Assembly (NCBI GenBank): GCA_964494625.1 | Contig: CAZBRT010000004.1 | Location: 1 to 64,000 of the forward strand | Length of the DNA: 64,000 bases | From: UBA2784 sp964494625 | GTDB taxonomy: Bacteria > Pseudomonadota > Alphaproteobacteria > Micropepsales > Micropepsaceae | Direction: 5' to 3' | In this document: in pieces, positions 8,435-17,566 of the stretch | Position numbering within the stretch: the first letter of the stretch is position 1 | Layout of the letters: the number at the start of each line of letters is the position of its first letter | Translations under genes and position numbers: made by a program | The notes under the pieces: generated by a model | What the model was told of the DNA's origin: nothing | Database searches by the model: none | Seen by the model: only the letters and a program-made list of their open reading frames with translations

Positions 8435-10615
8435 TCAATTGCCGCCGACTGCACCCGAACGCGGCGGTGCCAGCAGCGACTGGTCATCCGACGGGCGATA
8501 GGCGCCCGCGACGCCACTGCCGCGCCGCAGATCGTAGGCGATCCGCAGCGGGCCAGAGCCGCCTGCCAGCAAGGTGCGATAGACCTGTGCGTTCTCGATC
8601 ACGCGCTGCACATAGTTGCGGGTTTCGCTGAAGGGAATGCGCTCGACCCAGTCGACCGGATCGATGCGCGGTGAACGCGGATCGCCAAACTGGTCAATCC
8701 ACTGCGTCACGCGGCCGGGGCCAGCGTTATAGGCAACCGCCACAAGAATGTAGGAGCCGCGGAGGTCTGACAGCAGGTCGGAGAGGTGGGCCATGCCCAG
8801 CTGCGTATTGTAGTCGCCGTCCGACAAAAGGCGCGCTTCGTCATACTGGATGCCATGCATGCGGGCGGTTGCCCGCGCCGTTGACGGGATCAGCTGCATG
8901 ATTCCCATGGCTCCGGCACCTGACACGGCTGAAGTATCGAACTCCGTTTCCTGACGCGAGATCGCCAGCGTCAGCGCGGGTTCGGGAGCGGCATTGTCGG
9001 CGATGTGCCGGGGCAGGGTGACGAGCGGATAGGAATACGCGCCGACCGGGATCAGCTTCTGCATCGCGCGCTTGGCAACCCGGACCGAAAGGCCGCGCCA
9101 GCCCATGCGGTCGAGCAGTGCCGAGAGCATCTCGTATTCTTCGGCGGTCGCAAGATTGTCGGCGACGCCTTTGGAGAAACTGGTCAGAAGCTCGCGCTCC
9201 TGCAGGGATGCCAGCATCTGCACCGCCTGGATGTCTTCGCGTGCCTCGAACGCCGCGCGCTCGTCGCTCGTATCCGGCTTCAGCCACGCCAGCGTGTGGA
9301 TCGCATCGGGATTGAGCGCGGACGCTGCCAGCATGCCGTAATAGGTTTCCGGCATGGTCGACGCAGCGGTATAGGCCGCGCGCGCCTCGTCCGTGCGCCC
9401 CGCAGCTTCGTGGGCACGCCCCAGCCAGTATTGCGCACGGGCGACGCTGATGGGGAACGTCACCCCCTTCAGCATGCGCTCAAAATGTACGGCGGCATCA
9501 TCGGGGCGCTTGAGAAAGCGCAACGAGACCCAGCCCGCAATAAACTCTGCATCCGCGAACTCACCACCACGTTCCATGCCGTTGCCGGCGGCCAGCGCGT
9601 AGGCGTCAGGAAAACGCCTGTCTTCGATGGCTTCGCGGGTCTGATAGCCGCGCTCGTCCCACCAGCGTTCCGGATCGAATTGCGATGCGGGCGTCAATCG
9701 CGCTTTCAGCATCGTTGCGATCGCGTCACTGGTGCGGCCTGAAAGGCGTTGCCAGCGCGACAGTTCAAAAAGAAGCCCTGCTTCGTTGCGTAGTTCGCCT
9801 GCAAGGCTCGCAAGCCCGCGATCACTGCCGCGCGTGTTGGCACGCAGGCGCATGCGGATTTCAGCCCAGCTGCGCACCTGCGGGGAGGCCCAGGTGAGCG
9901 CCCGGTTGGCTGCGGCAAAGTCGGAATTCCAGATCAGGCGGTCCACGCGCTTCTGGTGGGCGTCGGGTGTCAGAAGGCTTGAGATACGCGCATAGATCTG
10001 CGTTTCGTCGGCTGCGTCGAAATTGCCCTTGATCCAGCCTTCGATGACGCGCTCCCGGCCGCGCTGGCTCTGCCCCATGGCGATTTCGGCAAGCCCCAGC
10101 TTGACCATGCCATAGCCGGAAATGGGGTCACGACCGTCGAACCAGGTGACGATCTGCTGCGGCGGCATGTTGCTGGCCAGCGCCCGTTCCGCATTGCGGC
10201 GGATCGCATCGATGGCTGGCCAGTTACCATACTCGCGGATGAAGGTCGCATGGGTGGTGAAGCTCGCCCCCGAATCCTTGTCCTGCAGGTAGCGCCATAC
10301 CAGAAGCGTCTCGCCCGCCTTGTTGGTCATCCGGCGGGCGAGCGCCAGGGCATCGCCCCAGTTGCGGCGCTCGGCTTCGGTCATCGCCTTGACCAGCAGC
10401 TGATAGTCGGATGCAGACAGGATGGCAGCCGCATTGGTGACGGGAGGCGCCAGCCCCTCGGCACCTTCGACGAGCGGCTTCTGGCGGGGCAGAGGCACTT
10501 CCGCGAGCGCGGATGGCGCGCCGGCAAACGGAATGAGCAGACAAATCCCGCCCAAAGCCGCCCGGAGGCTGCGCGCGGTCTTTCCGGCCTTCGTCCCCAC
10601 ACCTGTCCGCTTCAC
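8435..10615 (-). CDS. slt: Soluble lytic murein transglycosylase
   Basis: A 726-residue periplasmic enzyme that cleaves the MurNAc-GlcNAc bond of peptidoglycan to give 1,6-anhydro ends. A signal peptide (VKRTGVGTKAG then a hydrophobic stretch ending SALA) is followed by about 500 residues of TPR-like alpha superhelix and a C-terminal SLT domain. The catalytic Glu556 lies in ISRQETEF, followed by GAMGIMQLIPSTA and AYNAGPGRV. I place the start at GTG 10615, preceded by GGCGAGG at suitable spacing, because upstream codons do not look coding. It is divergent from dapA. Confidence 0.9.
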   Translation of the reverse strand: MKRTGVGTKAGKTARSLRAALGGICLLIPFAGAPSALAEVPLPRQKPLVEGAEGLAPPVTNAAAILSASDYQLLVKAMTEAERRNWGDALALARRMTNKAGETLLVWRYLQDKDSGASFTTHATFIREYGNWPAIDAIRRNAERALASNMPPQQIVTWFDGRDPISGYGMVKLGLAEIAMGQSQRGRERVIEGWIKGNFDAADETQIYARISSLLTPDAHQKRVDRLIWNSDFAAANRALTWASPQVRSWAEIRMRLRANTRGSDRGLASLAGELRNEAGLLFELSRWQRLSGRTSDAIATMLKARLTPASQFDPERWWDERGYQTREAIEDRRFPDAYALAAGNGMERGGEFADAEFIAGWVSLRFLKRPDDAAVHFERMLKGVTFPISVARAQYWLGRAHEAAGRTDEARAAYTAASTMPETYYGMLAASALNPDAIHTLAWLKPDTSDERAAFEAREDIQAVQMLASLQERELLTSFSKGVADNLATAEEYEMLSALLDRMGWRGLSVRVAKRAMQKLIPVGAYSYPLVTLPRHIADNAAPEPALTLAISRQETEFDTSAVSGAGAMGIMQLIPSTARATARMHGIQYDEARLLSDGDYNTQLGMAHLSDLLSDLRGSYILVAVAYNAGPGRVTQWIDQFGDPRSPRIDPVDWVERIPFSETRNYVQRVIENAQVYRTLLAGGSGPLRIAYDLRRGSGVAGAYRPSDDQSLLAPPRSGAVGGN

Positions 10616-10764
10616 GCAAAACCTCGCCGTTGTCCGCCCGCACTTGCAGCCTGAATCTTCGATGTTTGGAGCGTAAGGCCCGGCGCAAGGATTGCCAAGG
10701 CGTGAGGCTGCGCCCTGATCTTCCCACCTGTCTTCTGGGGACATCCGGCGAAAGGCTTGGAATT

Positions 10765-10778
10765 GTGCACATGCGCAC
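10765..10778. promoter_or_regulatory. Near-palindrome in the slt/dapA divergent region
   Basis: GTGCACATGCGCAC matches its own reverse complement at 10 of 14 positions (two mismatched pairs). It lies 53 nt before the dapA ATG. A regulator site is possible but unproven. Confidence 0.25.
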
Positions 10779-10830
10779 TTAAGTTGCAGCCCCAACGCGC
10801 CCGGACCGGGGCGCCTCCGACAGGACAGCC

Positions 10831-11733
10831 ATGAGCAGCATAGCGGGCGATATTCGCGGCAGGATCAAGGGATCGCTGACCGCCCTCATCACACCGTTCC
10901 GGGAGGGACGGGTGGATGATGCGGCGTTCAAGAAAATCGTGGAGCGCCAGATTGCTGAAGGAACGCACGGACTCATTCCGGTGGGAACAACCGGCGAGTC
11001 GCCTACGCTGTCGCATGGCGAGCACATGCATGTGGTCGAGTTGTGCGTCCAGGTCGCGCGCGGGCGGGTGCCGGTGATCGCGGGGGCAGGGTCCAATTCA
11101 ACAGCAGAAGCCATCCAGCTCACCCGCCACGCAAAATCAGCGGGCGCGGATGCTGCACTTGTGGTTGCGCCCTATTACAACAAGCCGACACAGGAAGGCC
11201 TGTTCCGGCACTACGAGGCGATTGCGTCGGCGGTTGACCTGCCGCTCATCGTCTACAATATTCCCGGCCGCAGCGTTGTTGATATCTCGGTCGATACGAT
11301 GGCGCGCATCTCGGCTCTGCCGAATGTGATCGGCGTCAAGGACGCGACGGGCAATCTCGCGCGGCCGAGCCAGCAGCGTCTGGCCAGCGGGAACGATTTC
11401 ATCCAGCTGTCGGGTGAGGATGGCACGGCGCTTGGCTTCAACGCCCATGGCGGACGCGGGTGCATTTCGGTCACGTCAAATCTGGCGCCAAGGCTGTGCG
11501 CGGACTTCCAGAATGCGACGCTCAAAGGTGATTACGCCGCAGCGCTTGTGATCCAGGACCGGCTGATGCCGCTTCATGACGCGCTTTTCTGCGAGGCGTC
11601 GCCGGGGCCGGTGAAGTACGGTGCGAGCCTTCTGGGGCTTTGTGCGCCCGATACGCGCTTGCCGCTTGTTGAAATCCACGAGACGAGCAAGGCCAAAGTG
11701 CGCGTGGCGATGGAGAAGGCGGGCCTCCTCTGA
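10831..11733 (+). CDS. dapA: 4-hydroxy-tetrahydrodipicolinate synthase
   Basis: A 300-residue TIM-barrel aldolase that condenses pyruvate with aspartate semialdehyde, the first committed step of lysine and meso-diaminopimelate synthesis. Schiff-base Lys170 (VIGVKDATGN), Tyr142 (VYNIPGR) and the GTTGE motif with Thr53/Thr54 are all present. The N-terminus is about 8 residues longer than E. coli DapA, but AGGAC 7 nt before ATG 10831 supports this start. It is followed 12 nt later by smpB. Confidence 0.96.
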   Translation: MSSIAGDIRGRIKGSLTALITPFREGRVDDAAFKKIVERQIAEGTHGLIPVGTTGESPTLSHGEHMHVVELCVQVARGRVPVIAGAGSNSTAEAIQLTRHAKSAGADAALVVAPYYNKPTQEGLFRHYEAIASAVDLPLIVYNIPGRSVVDISVDTMARISALPNVIGVKDATGNLARPSQQRLASGNDFIQLSGEDGTALGFNAHGGRGCISVTSNLAPRLCADFQNATLKGDYAAALVIQDRLMPLHDALFCEASPGPVKYGASLLGLCAPDTRLPLVEIHETSKAKVRVAMEKAGLL

Positions 11734-11745
11734 GGCCACAAGGAT

Positions 11746-12231
11746 ATGGCAAAGAAAAAGGACGACGAACGCGCGATCAAGATCGTCGCCGAGAACCGCA
11801 AGGCGCGGTTCAACTATGAGCTTCACGATTCCGTAGAGGCTGGCCTTGTCCTGACCGGGACCGAGGTCAAGTCGCTGCGCATGGGCAAGTCGCAGATCGC
11901 GGAAGCCTATGCCCAGATCAAGGATGGCGAAGCCTTCCTCATCAACGCGCATATCGAAGAATTCAGCCACGGCAACCGCTTCAATCACGAGCCGCGGCGG
12001 CCGCGCAAATTGCTGATGCATTGGCGCCAGATCGCGAAATTCGCGCAAGGTGTCGAGCGTGAAGGCATGACGCTCATTCCCTTGCGCCTCTATTTTGACG
12101 AGAAGGGCCGCGCGAAAATCCAGTTGACGCTGGGGCGCGGCAAGAAACTCCATGACAAGCGCAGCTCGATCAAGGAGCGGGACTGGAACCGCCAGAAGGC
12201 ACGCGTGATGCGCACGCAAGGCAGGGACTGA
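11746..12231 (+). CDS. smpB: SsrA-binding protein (trans-translation)
   Basis: A 161-residue SmpB, which carries tmRNA to stalled ribosomes. The OB-fold core (NRKARFNYELHDSVEAGLVL, GTEVKSLRMGKSQI, HGNRFNHEPRRPRKLL) and the basic C-terminal helix (GRGKKLHDKRSSIKERDWNR) that mimics the tRNA anticodon arm are complete. The stop overlaps the next ATG as ATGA. No ssrA gene was found in this window. Confidence 0.96.
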   Translation: MAKKKDDERAIKIVAENRKARFNYELHDSVEAGLVLTGTEVKSLRMGKSQIAEAYAQIKDGEAFLINAHIEEFSHGNRFNHEPRRPRKLLMHWRQIAKFAQGVEREGMTLIPLRLYFDEKGRAKIQLTLGRGKKLHDKRSSIKERDWNRQKARVMRTQGRD

Positions 12232-12911
12232 TGACGGGTACTGGCGACGACGAAGGCCGCATCAAGGACAAGCTGATCGCGACCAAGGAAAAATGGGCCA
12301 AGGACGGCCGCCTTCTGACCGGCGCGCCGGACCAGCAGCGCGCCTCTCGTCTGCCGCCGGGCCAGCGCGAAGTCAAGAACTGGCCGGTTCTGGATCTGGG
12401 CGTCCAGCCAATGGTGACGCCCAAGCGCTTAAGGCTCGAGATTGCGGGGCTGGTTGCGCATCCGCAGACATTCACGCTTGAGGCCTTCATGGCATTGCCG
12501 CAAAGCGACATGGTGTCAGACATCCACTGCGTCACCCAATGGAGCCGGTACAACAACAGGTGGCGGGGCGTGTCGGCGGCGACCTTGCTTGATCTCGTGC
12601 AGCCAAAGGCCGAAGCGCGCCATGTGCTGTTCACCGCCTTCGACGGCTACACGACCAATGTGAAGCTGGATGTGTTTGCCGGGCCAAACGTGATCCTTGC
12701 ACACAGCTGGGAAGGTGAGCCGATCACGCGCGAGCATGGCGGCCCTGTGCGGGTTGTCATTCCCGACTGGTATTTCTGGAAGAGTGCGAAGTGGGTCAAC
12801 CGCATCGAATTTGCGGCAGATGACAAGCCCGGCTTCTGGGAAGTACGCGGCTATCACAACGAGGGCGACCCGTGGGCCGAAGAGCGCTATGGCGAGGTCA
12901 AGTCCGGCTGA
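12231..12911 (+). CDS. Sulfite oxidase-like molybdopterin oxidoreductase
   Basis: A 226-residue protein with a single oxidoreductase-molybdopterin domain. DIHCVTQWSRYNN supplies the molybdenum ligand Cys100, and the HEGxP-like segment (THEHGGPVRVVIP, here REHGGPVRVVIP) and YFWKSAKWV are typical of the family. No signal peptide or heme domain is visible, so it is likely a cytosolic enzyme of the YuiH type with unknown substrate. It overlaps smpB by 4 nt and its 3' end overlaps the convergent UDG gene by 14 nt. Confidence 0.85.
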   Translation: MTGTGDDEGRIKDKLIATKEKWAKDGRLLTGAPDQQRASRLPPGQREVKNWPVLDLGVQPMVTPKRLRLEIAGLVAHPQTFTLEAFMALPQSDMVSDIHCVTQWSRYNNRWRGVSAATLLDLVQPKAEARHVLFTAFDGYTTNVKLDVFAGPNVILAHSWEGEPITREHGGPVRVVIPDWYFWKSAKWVNRIEFAADDKPGFWEVRGYHNEGDPWAEERYGEVKSG

Positions 12912-13572
12912 TCGCGTCCAGTGCCGTCGCCATCGCCTTCTCGAACATCGCAACCGTCAGCACGCCCGTATTCGTGTTGTAGCGCGAGCAATGATAGGAA
13001 TTGATCAGCACAAGGCCGGGCGCCAGCTGATGGCGCGCACCATGCGCAAAGCCGTGTGCTGAAAGGCGCAAGCCCCGCGCCCGCAAGACGGCGTCATGGG
13101 CGATCTTGCCAAGCGAGAGCACGGCGGCCAGTTGCGGCATCGCTGCGATCTCATCACGCAGGAACGGGTTGCAGGCGCGGATTTCGGTCGTGTCCGGCTT
13201 GTTCTCCGGCGGCACGCAGCGCACGGCATTGGTGATCCGCACATCGACAAGCGCCAGCCCGTCGTCGGTGCGCGCGCCATAGGTTCCGCGTGCGCCCCCC
13301 AGTTTGAGGAGCGTGGCATAGAGAAGGTCACCGGCATAGTCGCCCGTGAACGGCCTTCCCGTGCGGTTGGCGCCGTTCACGCCCGGCGCCAGCCCGGCAA
13401 TCAGCAAACGCGCGTCGAGACTGCCGAAAGACGGCACGGGCGCGTTGTGCCAGCCGGGCTCTTCCGCGCGCAGTTCGGTGCGCCACGCGCAAAGGCGCGG
13501 GCACAACGCGCAGTCGCGGCCGGGCGCGAAGGGCGCGCCTCGTTCCCTTCGCGGGGCCTTAGAGAATGTCAT
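12898..13572 (-). CDS. Uracil-DNA glycosylase family 5 (UdgB-like)
   Basis: A 224-residue glycosylase with an iron-sulfur cluster. Cys21, Cys24 and/or Cys28 (CALCPRLC) plus Cys119 (NAVRCVPP) and Cys134 (RACNPFL) are candidate ligands. Motif A reads GLAPGVNGANRTGRPFTGD (60-78), without the usual polar catalytic Asp/Asn, which is the family 5 hallmark. Motif B is HCSRYNTNTG with His194. Family 5 enzymes remove uracil and other deaminated bases in base excision repair. ATG 13572 overlaps the end of the NYN gene by 14 nt, so the two are probably translationally coupled. Confidence 0.88.
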   Translation of the reverse strand: MTFSKAPRRERGAPFAPGRDCALCPRLCAWRTELRAEEPGWHNAPVPSFGSLDARLLIAGLAPGVNGANRTGRPFTGDYAGDLLYATLLKLGGARGTYGARTDDGLALVDVRITNAVRCVPPENKPDTTEIRACNPFLRDEIAAMPQLAAVLSLGKIAHDAVLRARGLRLSAHGFAHGARHQLAPGLVLINSYHCSRYNTNTGVLTVAMFEKAMATALDAISRT

Positions 13573-14227
13573 CAATCGGCGAAGGCGGTGGCGGCGTCTG
13601 TTCGGCGCGCGGTGCCGGGCGGCGATCGGGGCGCTCGGGTCGCTCTGGGCGCATCGGGCGGTCGGGGCGCTCGCCCGTGTCGCCTTCAGCACGTTGCAGC
13701 GGTGCGCGCTGGACCGCGGTCTGCAATGTCGCAAGCTCGATGAAGCTGTCGGCCTGTCGGCGCAGTTCATCCGCGATCATCGGCGTTGGGGTACGCACGG
13801 TCGAGACGACCGAGGTGCGCTTTCCCTTGCGCTGGAGCGCTTCAATCAGGCGGCGGAAATCACCGTCGCCCGAGAACAGGATGATGTGATCGACGTGATC
13901 GGCAATTTCCATCGCGTCAACGGCCAGTTCGACATCGATGTTTCCGCGCACGCGGCGGCGGCCCATGGCGTCGGTGTATTCACGCTGCGGCTTGGTCACC
14001 ATGGTGAAGCCGTTATAATCGAGCCAGTCGATCAGCGGGCGCAGCGGCGAGTATTCCTCGTTTTCCGGCAGGGCGGTGTAGTAGAAAGCGCGAACGAGTG
14101 TCCCGCGTTTGGAGAACTCGCCCAGAAGACGCTTGTAGTCGATGTCGAAACCCAGCGCCTTGGTGGTTCCATAGACGTTGGCGCCATCGATGAAGATTGC
14201 AATGCGCTCGTGCGCGTAGAATGTCAT
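13559..14227 (-). CDS. NYN domain (LabA/DUF88) putative ribonuclease
   Basis: A 222-residue PIN-like NYN nuclease. The acidic site is visible as Asp14 and Asn17 (IAIFIDGANVYG), Asp98 and Asp104 (RGNIDVELAVDAME) and Asp121/Asp123 (LFSGDGDF). The C-terminal 45 residues are a low-complexity Arg/Pro/Glu tail (repeated RPERP) ending in SPIDDIL, perhaps an RNA or partner binding tail. Start chosen at ATG 14227 because the conserved domain begins at once. RNase action on RNA is inferred from the family. The UDG reading frame starts inside its last codons. Confidence 0.86.
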   Translation of the reverse strand: MTFYAHERIAIFIDGANVYGTTKALGFDIDYKRLLGEFSKRGTLVRAFYYTALPENEEYSPLRPLIDWLDYNGFTMVTKPQREYTDAMGRRRVRGNIDVELAVDAMEIADHVDHIILFSGDGDFRRLIEALQRKGKRTSVVSTVRTPTPMIADELRRQADSFIELATLQTAVQRAPLQRAEGDTGERPDRPMRPERPERPDRRPAPRAEQTPPPPSPIDDIL

Positions 14228-14322
14228 GGCAATATGCTCGCGGAAAAATGAATGTGAACCGCAGCCGCGCGGTGTTCGGCTCCTATAGGGTTTTCTTGTC
14301 CGTTTGAGAAGGGCATGCATCG

Positions 14323-14856
14323 TTGTTGATCCATCATGTCCTCCTGGGCCTTGGGGCCAATCTGGCGTCCCACGCAGGGCCGCCCGAAGCGACGCTGGGA
14401 GCAGCCCTTATTGCCATCGCAGAGGTCGCAGGGCCGGTCGTTGCCTGTTCCAGCCTCTATCGCAGCCCGGCGTGGCCCGATCCGGCAGACCCCGCCTATG
14501 TCAACCTGGTTGCAGTGATTGCGACGGGTGAAGCACCGGCTGCACTGCTCCCGATCCTGCGGTCAGTCGAATCAGCTTTCGGGCGGAAACCCAGTCCCCG
14601 AAACGCGCCGCGCCCGCTTGATATCGACATCATCGACCACGGGGGGCTTGTGATGGACACACCGACGCTTGTCCTGCCCCATCCGAGGTTGAAGAACAGG
14701 GCCTTTGTCCTTGTCCCGCTTGCGGAAATCATGCCAGCTTGGCGGCATCCAGGAACCGGCGAGAAGGTGGGGGATCTTCTGGCTTCCCTGCCGGTGGGCG
14801 ATGTGCAGAAGACCGTGCTGATCGGGCCGAGGCCAATCTTGGGAAAGTCGTCCTGA
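14323..14856 (+). CDS. folK: 2-amino-4-hydroxy-6-hydroxymethyldihydropteridine pyrophosphokinase
   Basis: A 177-residue HPPK that transfers pyrophosphate from ATP to the pterin, in folate synthesis. GLGANL at the N-terminus, YVNLVAVI, and the signature RNAPRPLDIDIIDHGG are clear, followed by LPHPRLKNRAFVLVPLAEI. No ATG is suitable; TTG 14323 follows GAGAAGGG at 14306-14313, which supports it. It is divergent from the NYN gene. folP and folB are not adjacent. Confidence 0.92.
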   Translation: MLIHHVLLGLGANLASHAGPPEATLGAALIAIAEVAGPVVACSSLYRSPAWPDPADPAYVNLVAVIATGEAPAALLPILRSVESAFGRKPSPRNAPRPLDIDIIDHGGLVMDTPTLVLPHPRLKNRAFVLVPLAEIMPAWRHPGTGEKVGDLLASLPVGDVQKTVLIGPRPILGKSS

Positions 14857-14950
14857 AAACCCGCAAATCGTCAGGCTGGTCGGGGTTGTGCGCCGCAACA
14901 AGTTCCTGTATTCCTTGCGGTTCACACTCATCCTGAAGGGTGCATGACGC

Positions 14951-15340
14951 ATGGCGCGCGTAACCGTTGAAGACTGCGTGGACAAGATTTCCAACCGCTT
15001 CGAGCTCGTCCTTCTGGCGGCGCAACGTGCGCGCGCGCTTGCGGGTGGCGCACCGATGACGGTTGAGCGCGACAACGACAAGAACCCGGTCGTGGCACTG
15101 CGCGAAATCGCGGCCGTCACCATGTCGCACGAGACGCTGAAGGCGGAGATGATCCGCAGCCTGCAGCGCCACAGCGCGCTTGAGGACGTGCCGGTTGCCG
15201 CTGCCTCGGCCATCACCGAAGCCGAAGACGTGCCGGAAGACAGCAAGGTCTCCGAGGAAGATTACCTGCGCTCGGTCACCGAGCAGCCGCCCGAGCGGCA
15301 GGCCGAACCCGATGACGAAGCCTATGAGGCCGACGTCTGA
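14951..15340 (+). CDS. rpoZ: RNA polymerase omega subunit
   Basis: A 129-residue omega subunit beginning MARVTVEDCVDKISNRFELVLLAAQRAR, which is the conserved core. The long acidic tail (about 95-129, rich in Glu and Asp) is typical of alphaproteobacteria. Omega aids assembly of RNA polymerase and forms part of a ppGpp site. It is followed by rsh, linking polymerase and alarmone functions. Confidence 0.95.
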   Translation: MARVTVEDCVDKISNRFELVLLAAQRARALAGGAPMTVERDNDKNPVVALREIAAVTMSHETLKAEMIRSLQRHSALEDVPVAAASAITEAEDVPEDSKVSEEDYLRSVTEQPPERQAEPDDEAYEADV

Positions 15341-15418
15341 GGCGGGCGGAACCCGCCTTCAAGGGCCGGCGTTTTCCGGATTGCGCAAGGCCGCCATGTT
15401 GGCGGGTGGAGCCGCACC

Positions 15419-17557
15419 ATGATGCGGCAATATGAACTTGTCGAACGCGTGCGGAGTTACGACCGCAATGCGGACGAAGCGCTCCTGAACCGCGCCTATG
15501 TTTTTGCAATGCGCGCCCATGGCGCCCAGACGCGCGCGTCGGGCGATCCCTATTTCTCGCATCCGCTCGAAGTCGCAGCCATCCTGACCGAGCTGCGGCT
15601 CGATTCCGCGACCATTGCGACCGCGCTCCTCCACGATACGCTGGAGGACACGGAGGCGACCTACGAGGAAATCGAGACCCAGTTCGGCGCTGAAATTGCA
15701 GCTCTTGTCGATGGCGTCACCAAGCTGACCAAGCTTGAGTTGCAGTCGGAACGCACGAAGGACGCCGAGAATTTCCGCAAGTTCCTGCTGGCGATGTCGA
15801 ACGACATCAGGGTGCTTCTGGTCAAGCTCGCCGACCGGCTGCACAACATGCGGACGCTGCACCACATCGGCAAGCACGAGCGCCGCCTCAGGATCGCCCA
15901 CGAGACCATGGAAATCTATGCGCCGCTGGCGGGACGCATGGGCATGCACGAACTGCGTGAGGAACTTGAAGACCTGTCGTTTGGCGAAATGAACCGCGAC
16001 GCGCGCGACAGTATCGTGCGGCGGCTTGATTTCCTGAAGGCCGAGAGCGGTGGCCGCGTCGAGCGCATCATCGGCGAACTGAAGCAGGTCCTGGTCCGCG
16101 AGGGTATCGAGGCGTCGGTGACGGGCCGCATGAAGCGGCCATACTCCATCTGGAAAAAGATGGAGGAAAAGGCAATTTCGTTCGAGCAGCTTTCCGACAT
16201 TTACGGCTTCCGCATTGTCGTCGGTGACGAACCCGAGTGCTATCAGGTTCTGGGCGTGCTGCACCGGCGCTGGCAGCTCGTGCCGGGGCGCTTCAAGGAT
16301 TACATCTCGCTGCCCAAGCCGAACGGCTACCAGTCGATCCATACGACCATCATCGGACCCGAAAAGAGCCGCGTCGAAGTGCAGATCCGCACCCGACAGC
16401 TTGACGACATCGCCGAGCGCGGGATTGCCGCCCATTGGTCCTACAAGGACAAGCTGGCGCTTCACGGCAAGGTGCAGGACCCTTATGCGTGGCTGCGCTC
16501 CATCGTCGAGATGATCGAGCATGGCGACACGCCGGAAGATTTCCTTGAGAACACGAAGCTGGAACTGTTCCAGGATCAGGTCTTCTGCTTCACCCCCAAG
16601 GGGGAATTGATCCCCTTGCCGCGCGGCGCGACACCCATCGACTTTGCCTATGCCGTGCATACCGACCTTGGCAATACGGCGGTGGGCGCGCGCGTGAACG
16701 GGCGCGAAGTTGCCCTGCGCACTGAATTGCGCAATGGCGATGAGGTCGAGATCAAGCGTTCGAAGAGCCAGACGCCCCAGCCGGTGTGGGAAGGCATGGT
16801 CATCACCGGCAAGGCGCGCTCGGCGATCAAGCGGTTCATCCGCAACCAGCATCGCGTCGAATTGGTGAAACTTGGCCATGCCATCGCTGAACGGGCCTTT
16901 GCGGATGTGGGCCAGGAATTCACCGAGAAGGCCATCGACGGTCTGTTGCGCCGCCTCAAACTCGCACGCACGGATGAAGTCTATGCGATGGTCGGGCAGG
17001 GCACGCTGACGCCGACCGATCTCATCGAGATGGTGTTTCCGGGCCTTGTGCCGCCGTCATCGGCGCTGCCGATGCAATTGCAGTCGGATCCGGCGCGCAA
17101 AGCCGCTGGGGTTCCCATCAGGGGCCTGACGCCGGGCCTTGCCTATCACCTCGCCGATTGCTGCCACCCGCTGCCGGGAGACCGCATTGTGGGCATCATG
17201 GAGGCTGGGCGCGGCATCGTGGTTCATACGATTGACTGCGCCAATCTTGAGGAGTTCCACGACTCTGCGGAGCGCTGGATTGACCTTGGCTGGGAAGCGC
17301 ATGCAACCGAAGGCGGCCCGGCCATCGGCCGCATCAAGGTCGAGTTGCGCAACGAGCCCGGTACGCTGGCGGCACTCTGCACCGCCATTGCGCGTGTCGG
17401 CGGCAATATCCACAATCTCAAGATTGCGGAACGCAACCCTGCCATCTTCACCATGGTCGTGGACATCGAAGTGAAAGATGCAAAGCATCTGACCAACATC
17501 ATGTCGGCGCTGCGCGCGTCACCTGTCGTGATGTCTGTTGATCGCCCGCACGAATAG
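15419..17557 (+). CDS. rsh: Bifunctional (p)ppGpp synthetase/hydrolase (RelA/SpoT homolog)
   Basis: A 712-residue long RSH enzyme. The N-terminal HD hydrolase is intact (His48, His72-Asp73, Glu76-Asp77 in LLHDTLEDTEAT). The synthetase domain (about 235-350) includes YGFRIVV and the Gly-Tyr loop KPNGYQSIHT. Then come TGS (about 390-450) and a C-terminal ACT domain (about 640-705). All hydrolase and synthetase landmarks are present, so it should both make and degrade the alarmone, as usual for the single long RSH of alphaproteobacteria. Confidence 0.96.
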   Translation: MMRQYELVERVRSYDRNADEALLNRAYVFAMRAHGAQTRASGDPYFSHPLEVAAILTELRLDSATIATALLHDTLEDTEATYEEIETQFGAEIAALVDGVTKLTKLELQSERTKDAENFRKFLLAMSNDIRVLLVKLADRLHNMRTLHHIGKHERRLRIAHETMEIYAPLAGRMGMHELREELEDLSFGEMNRDARDSIVRRLDFLKAESGGRVERIIGELKQVLVREGIEASVTGRMKRPYSIWKKMEEKAISFEQLSDIYGFRIVVGDEPECYQVLGVLHRRWQLVPGRFKDYISLPKPNGYQSIHTTIIGPEKSRVEVQIRTRQLDDIAERGIAAHWSYKDKLALHGKVQDPYAWLRSIVEMIEHGDTPEDFLENTKLELFQDQVFCFTPKGELIPLPRGATPIDFAYAVHTDLGNTAVGARVNGREVALRTELRNGDEVEIKRSKSQTPQPVWEGMVITGKARSAIKRFIRNQHRVELVKLGHAIAERAFADVGQEFTEKAIDGLLRRLKLARTDEVYAMVGQGTLTPTDLIEMVFPGLVPPSSALPMQLQSDPARKAAGVPIRGLTPGLAYHLADCCHPLPGDRIVGIMEAGRGIVVHTIDCANLEEFHDSAERWIDLGWEAHATEGGPAIGRIKVELRNEPGTLAALCTAIARVGGNIHNLKIAERNPAIFTMVVDIEVKDAKHLTNIMSALRASPVVMSVDRPHE

Positions 17558-17566
17558 GCACCACTC

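Noticed and set aside
15359..16879. Minus-strand open frame of 506 aa opposite rsh
   Set aside because: Antisense shadow of the RSH gene; no family similarity seen.
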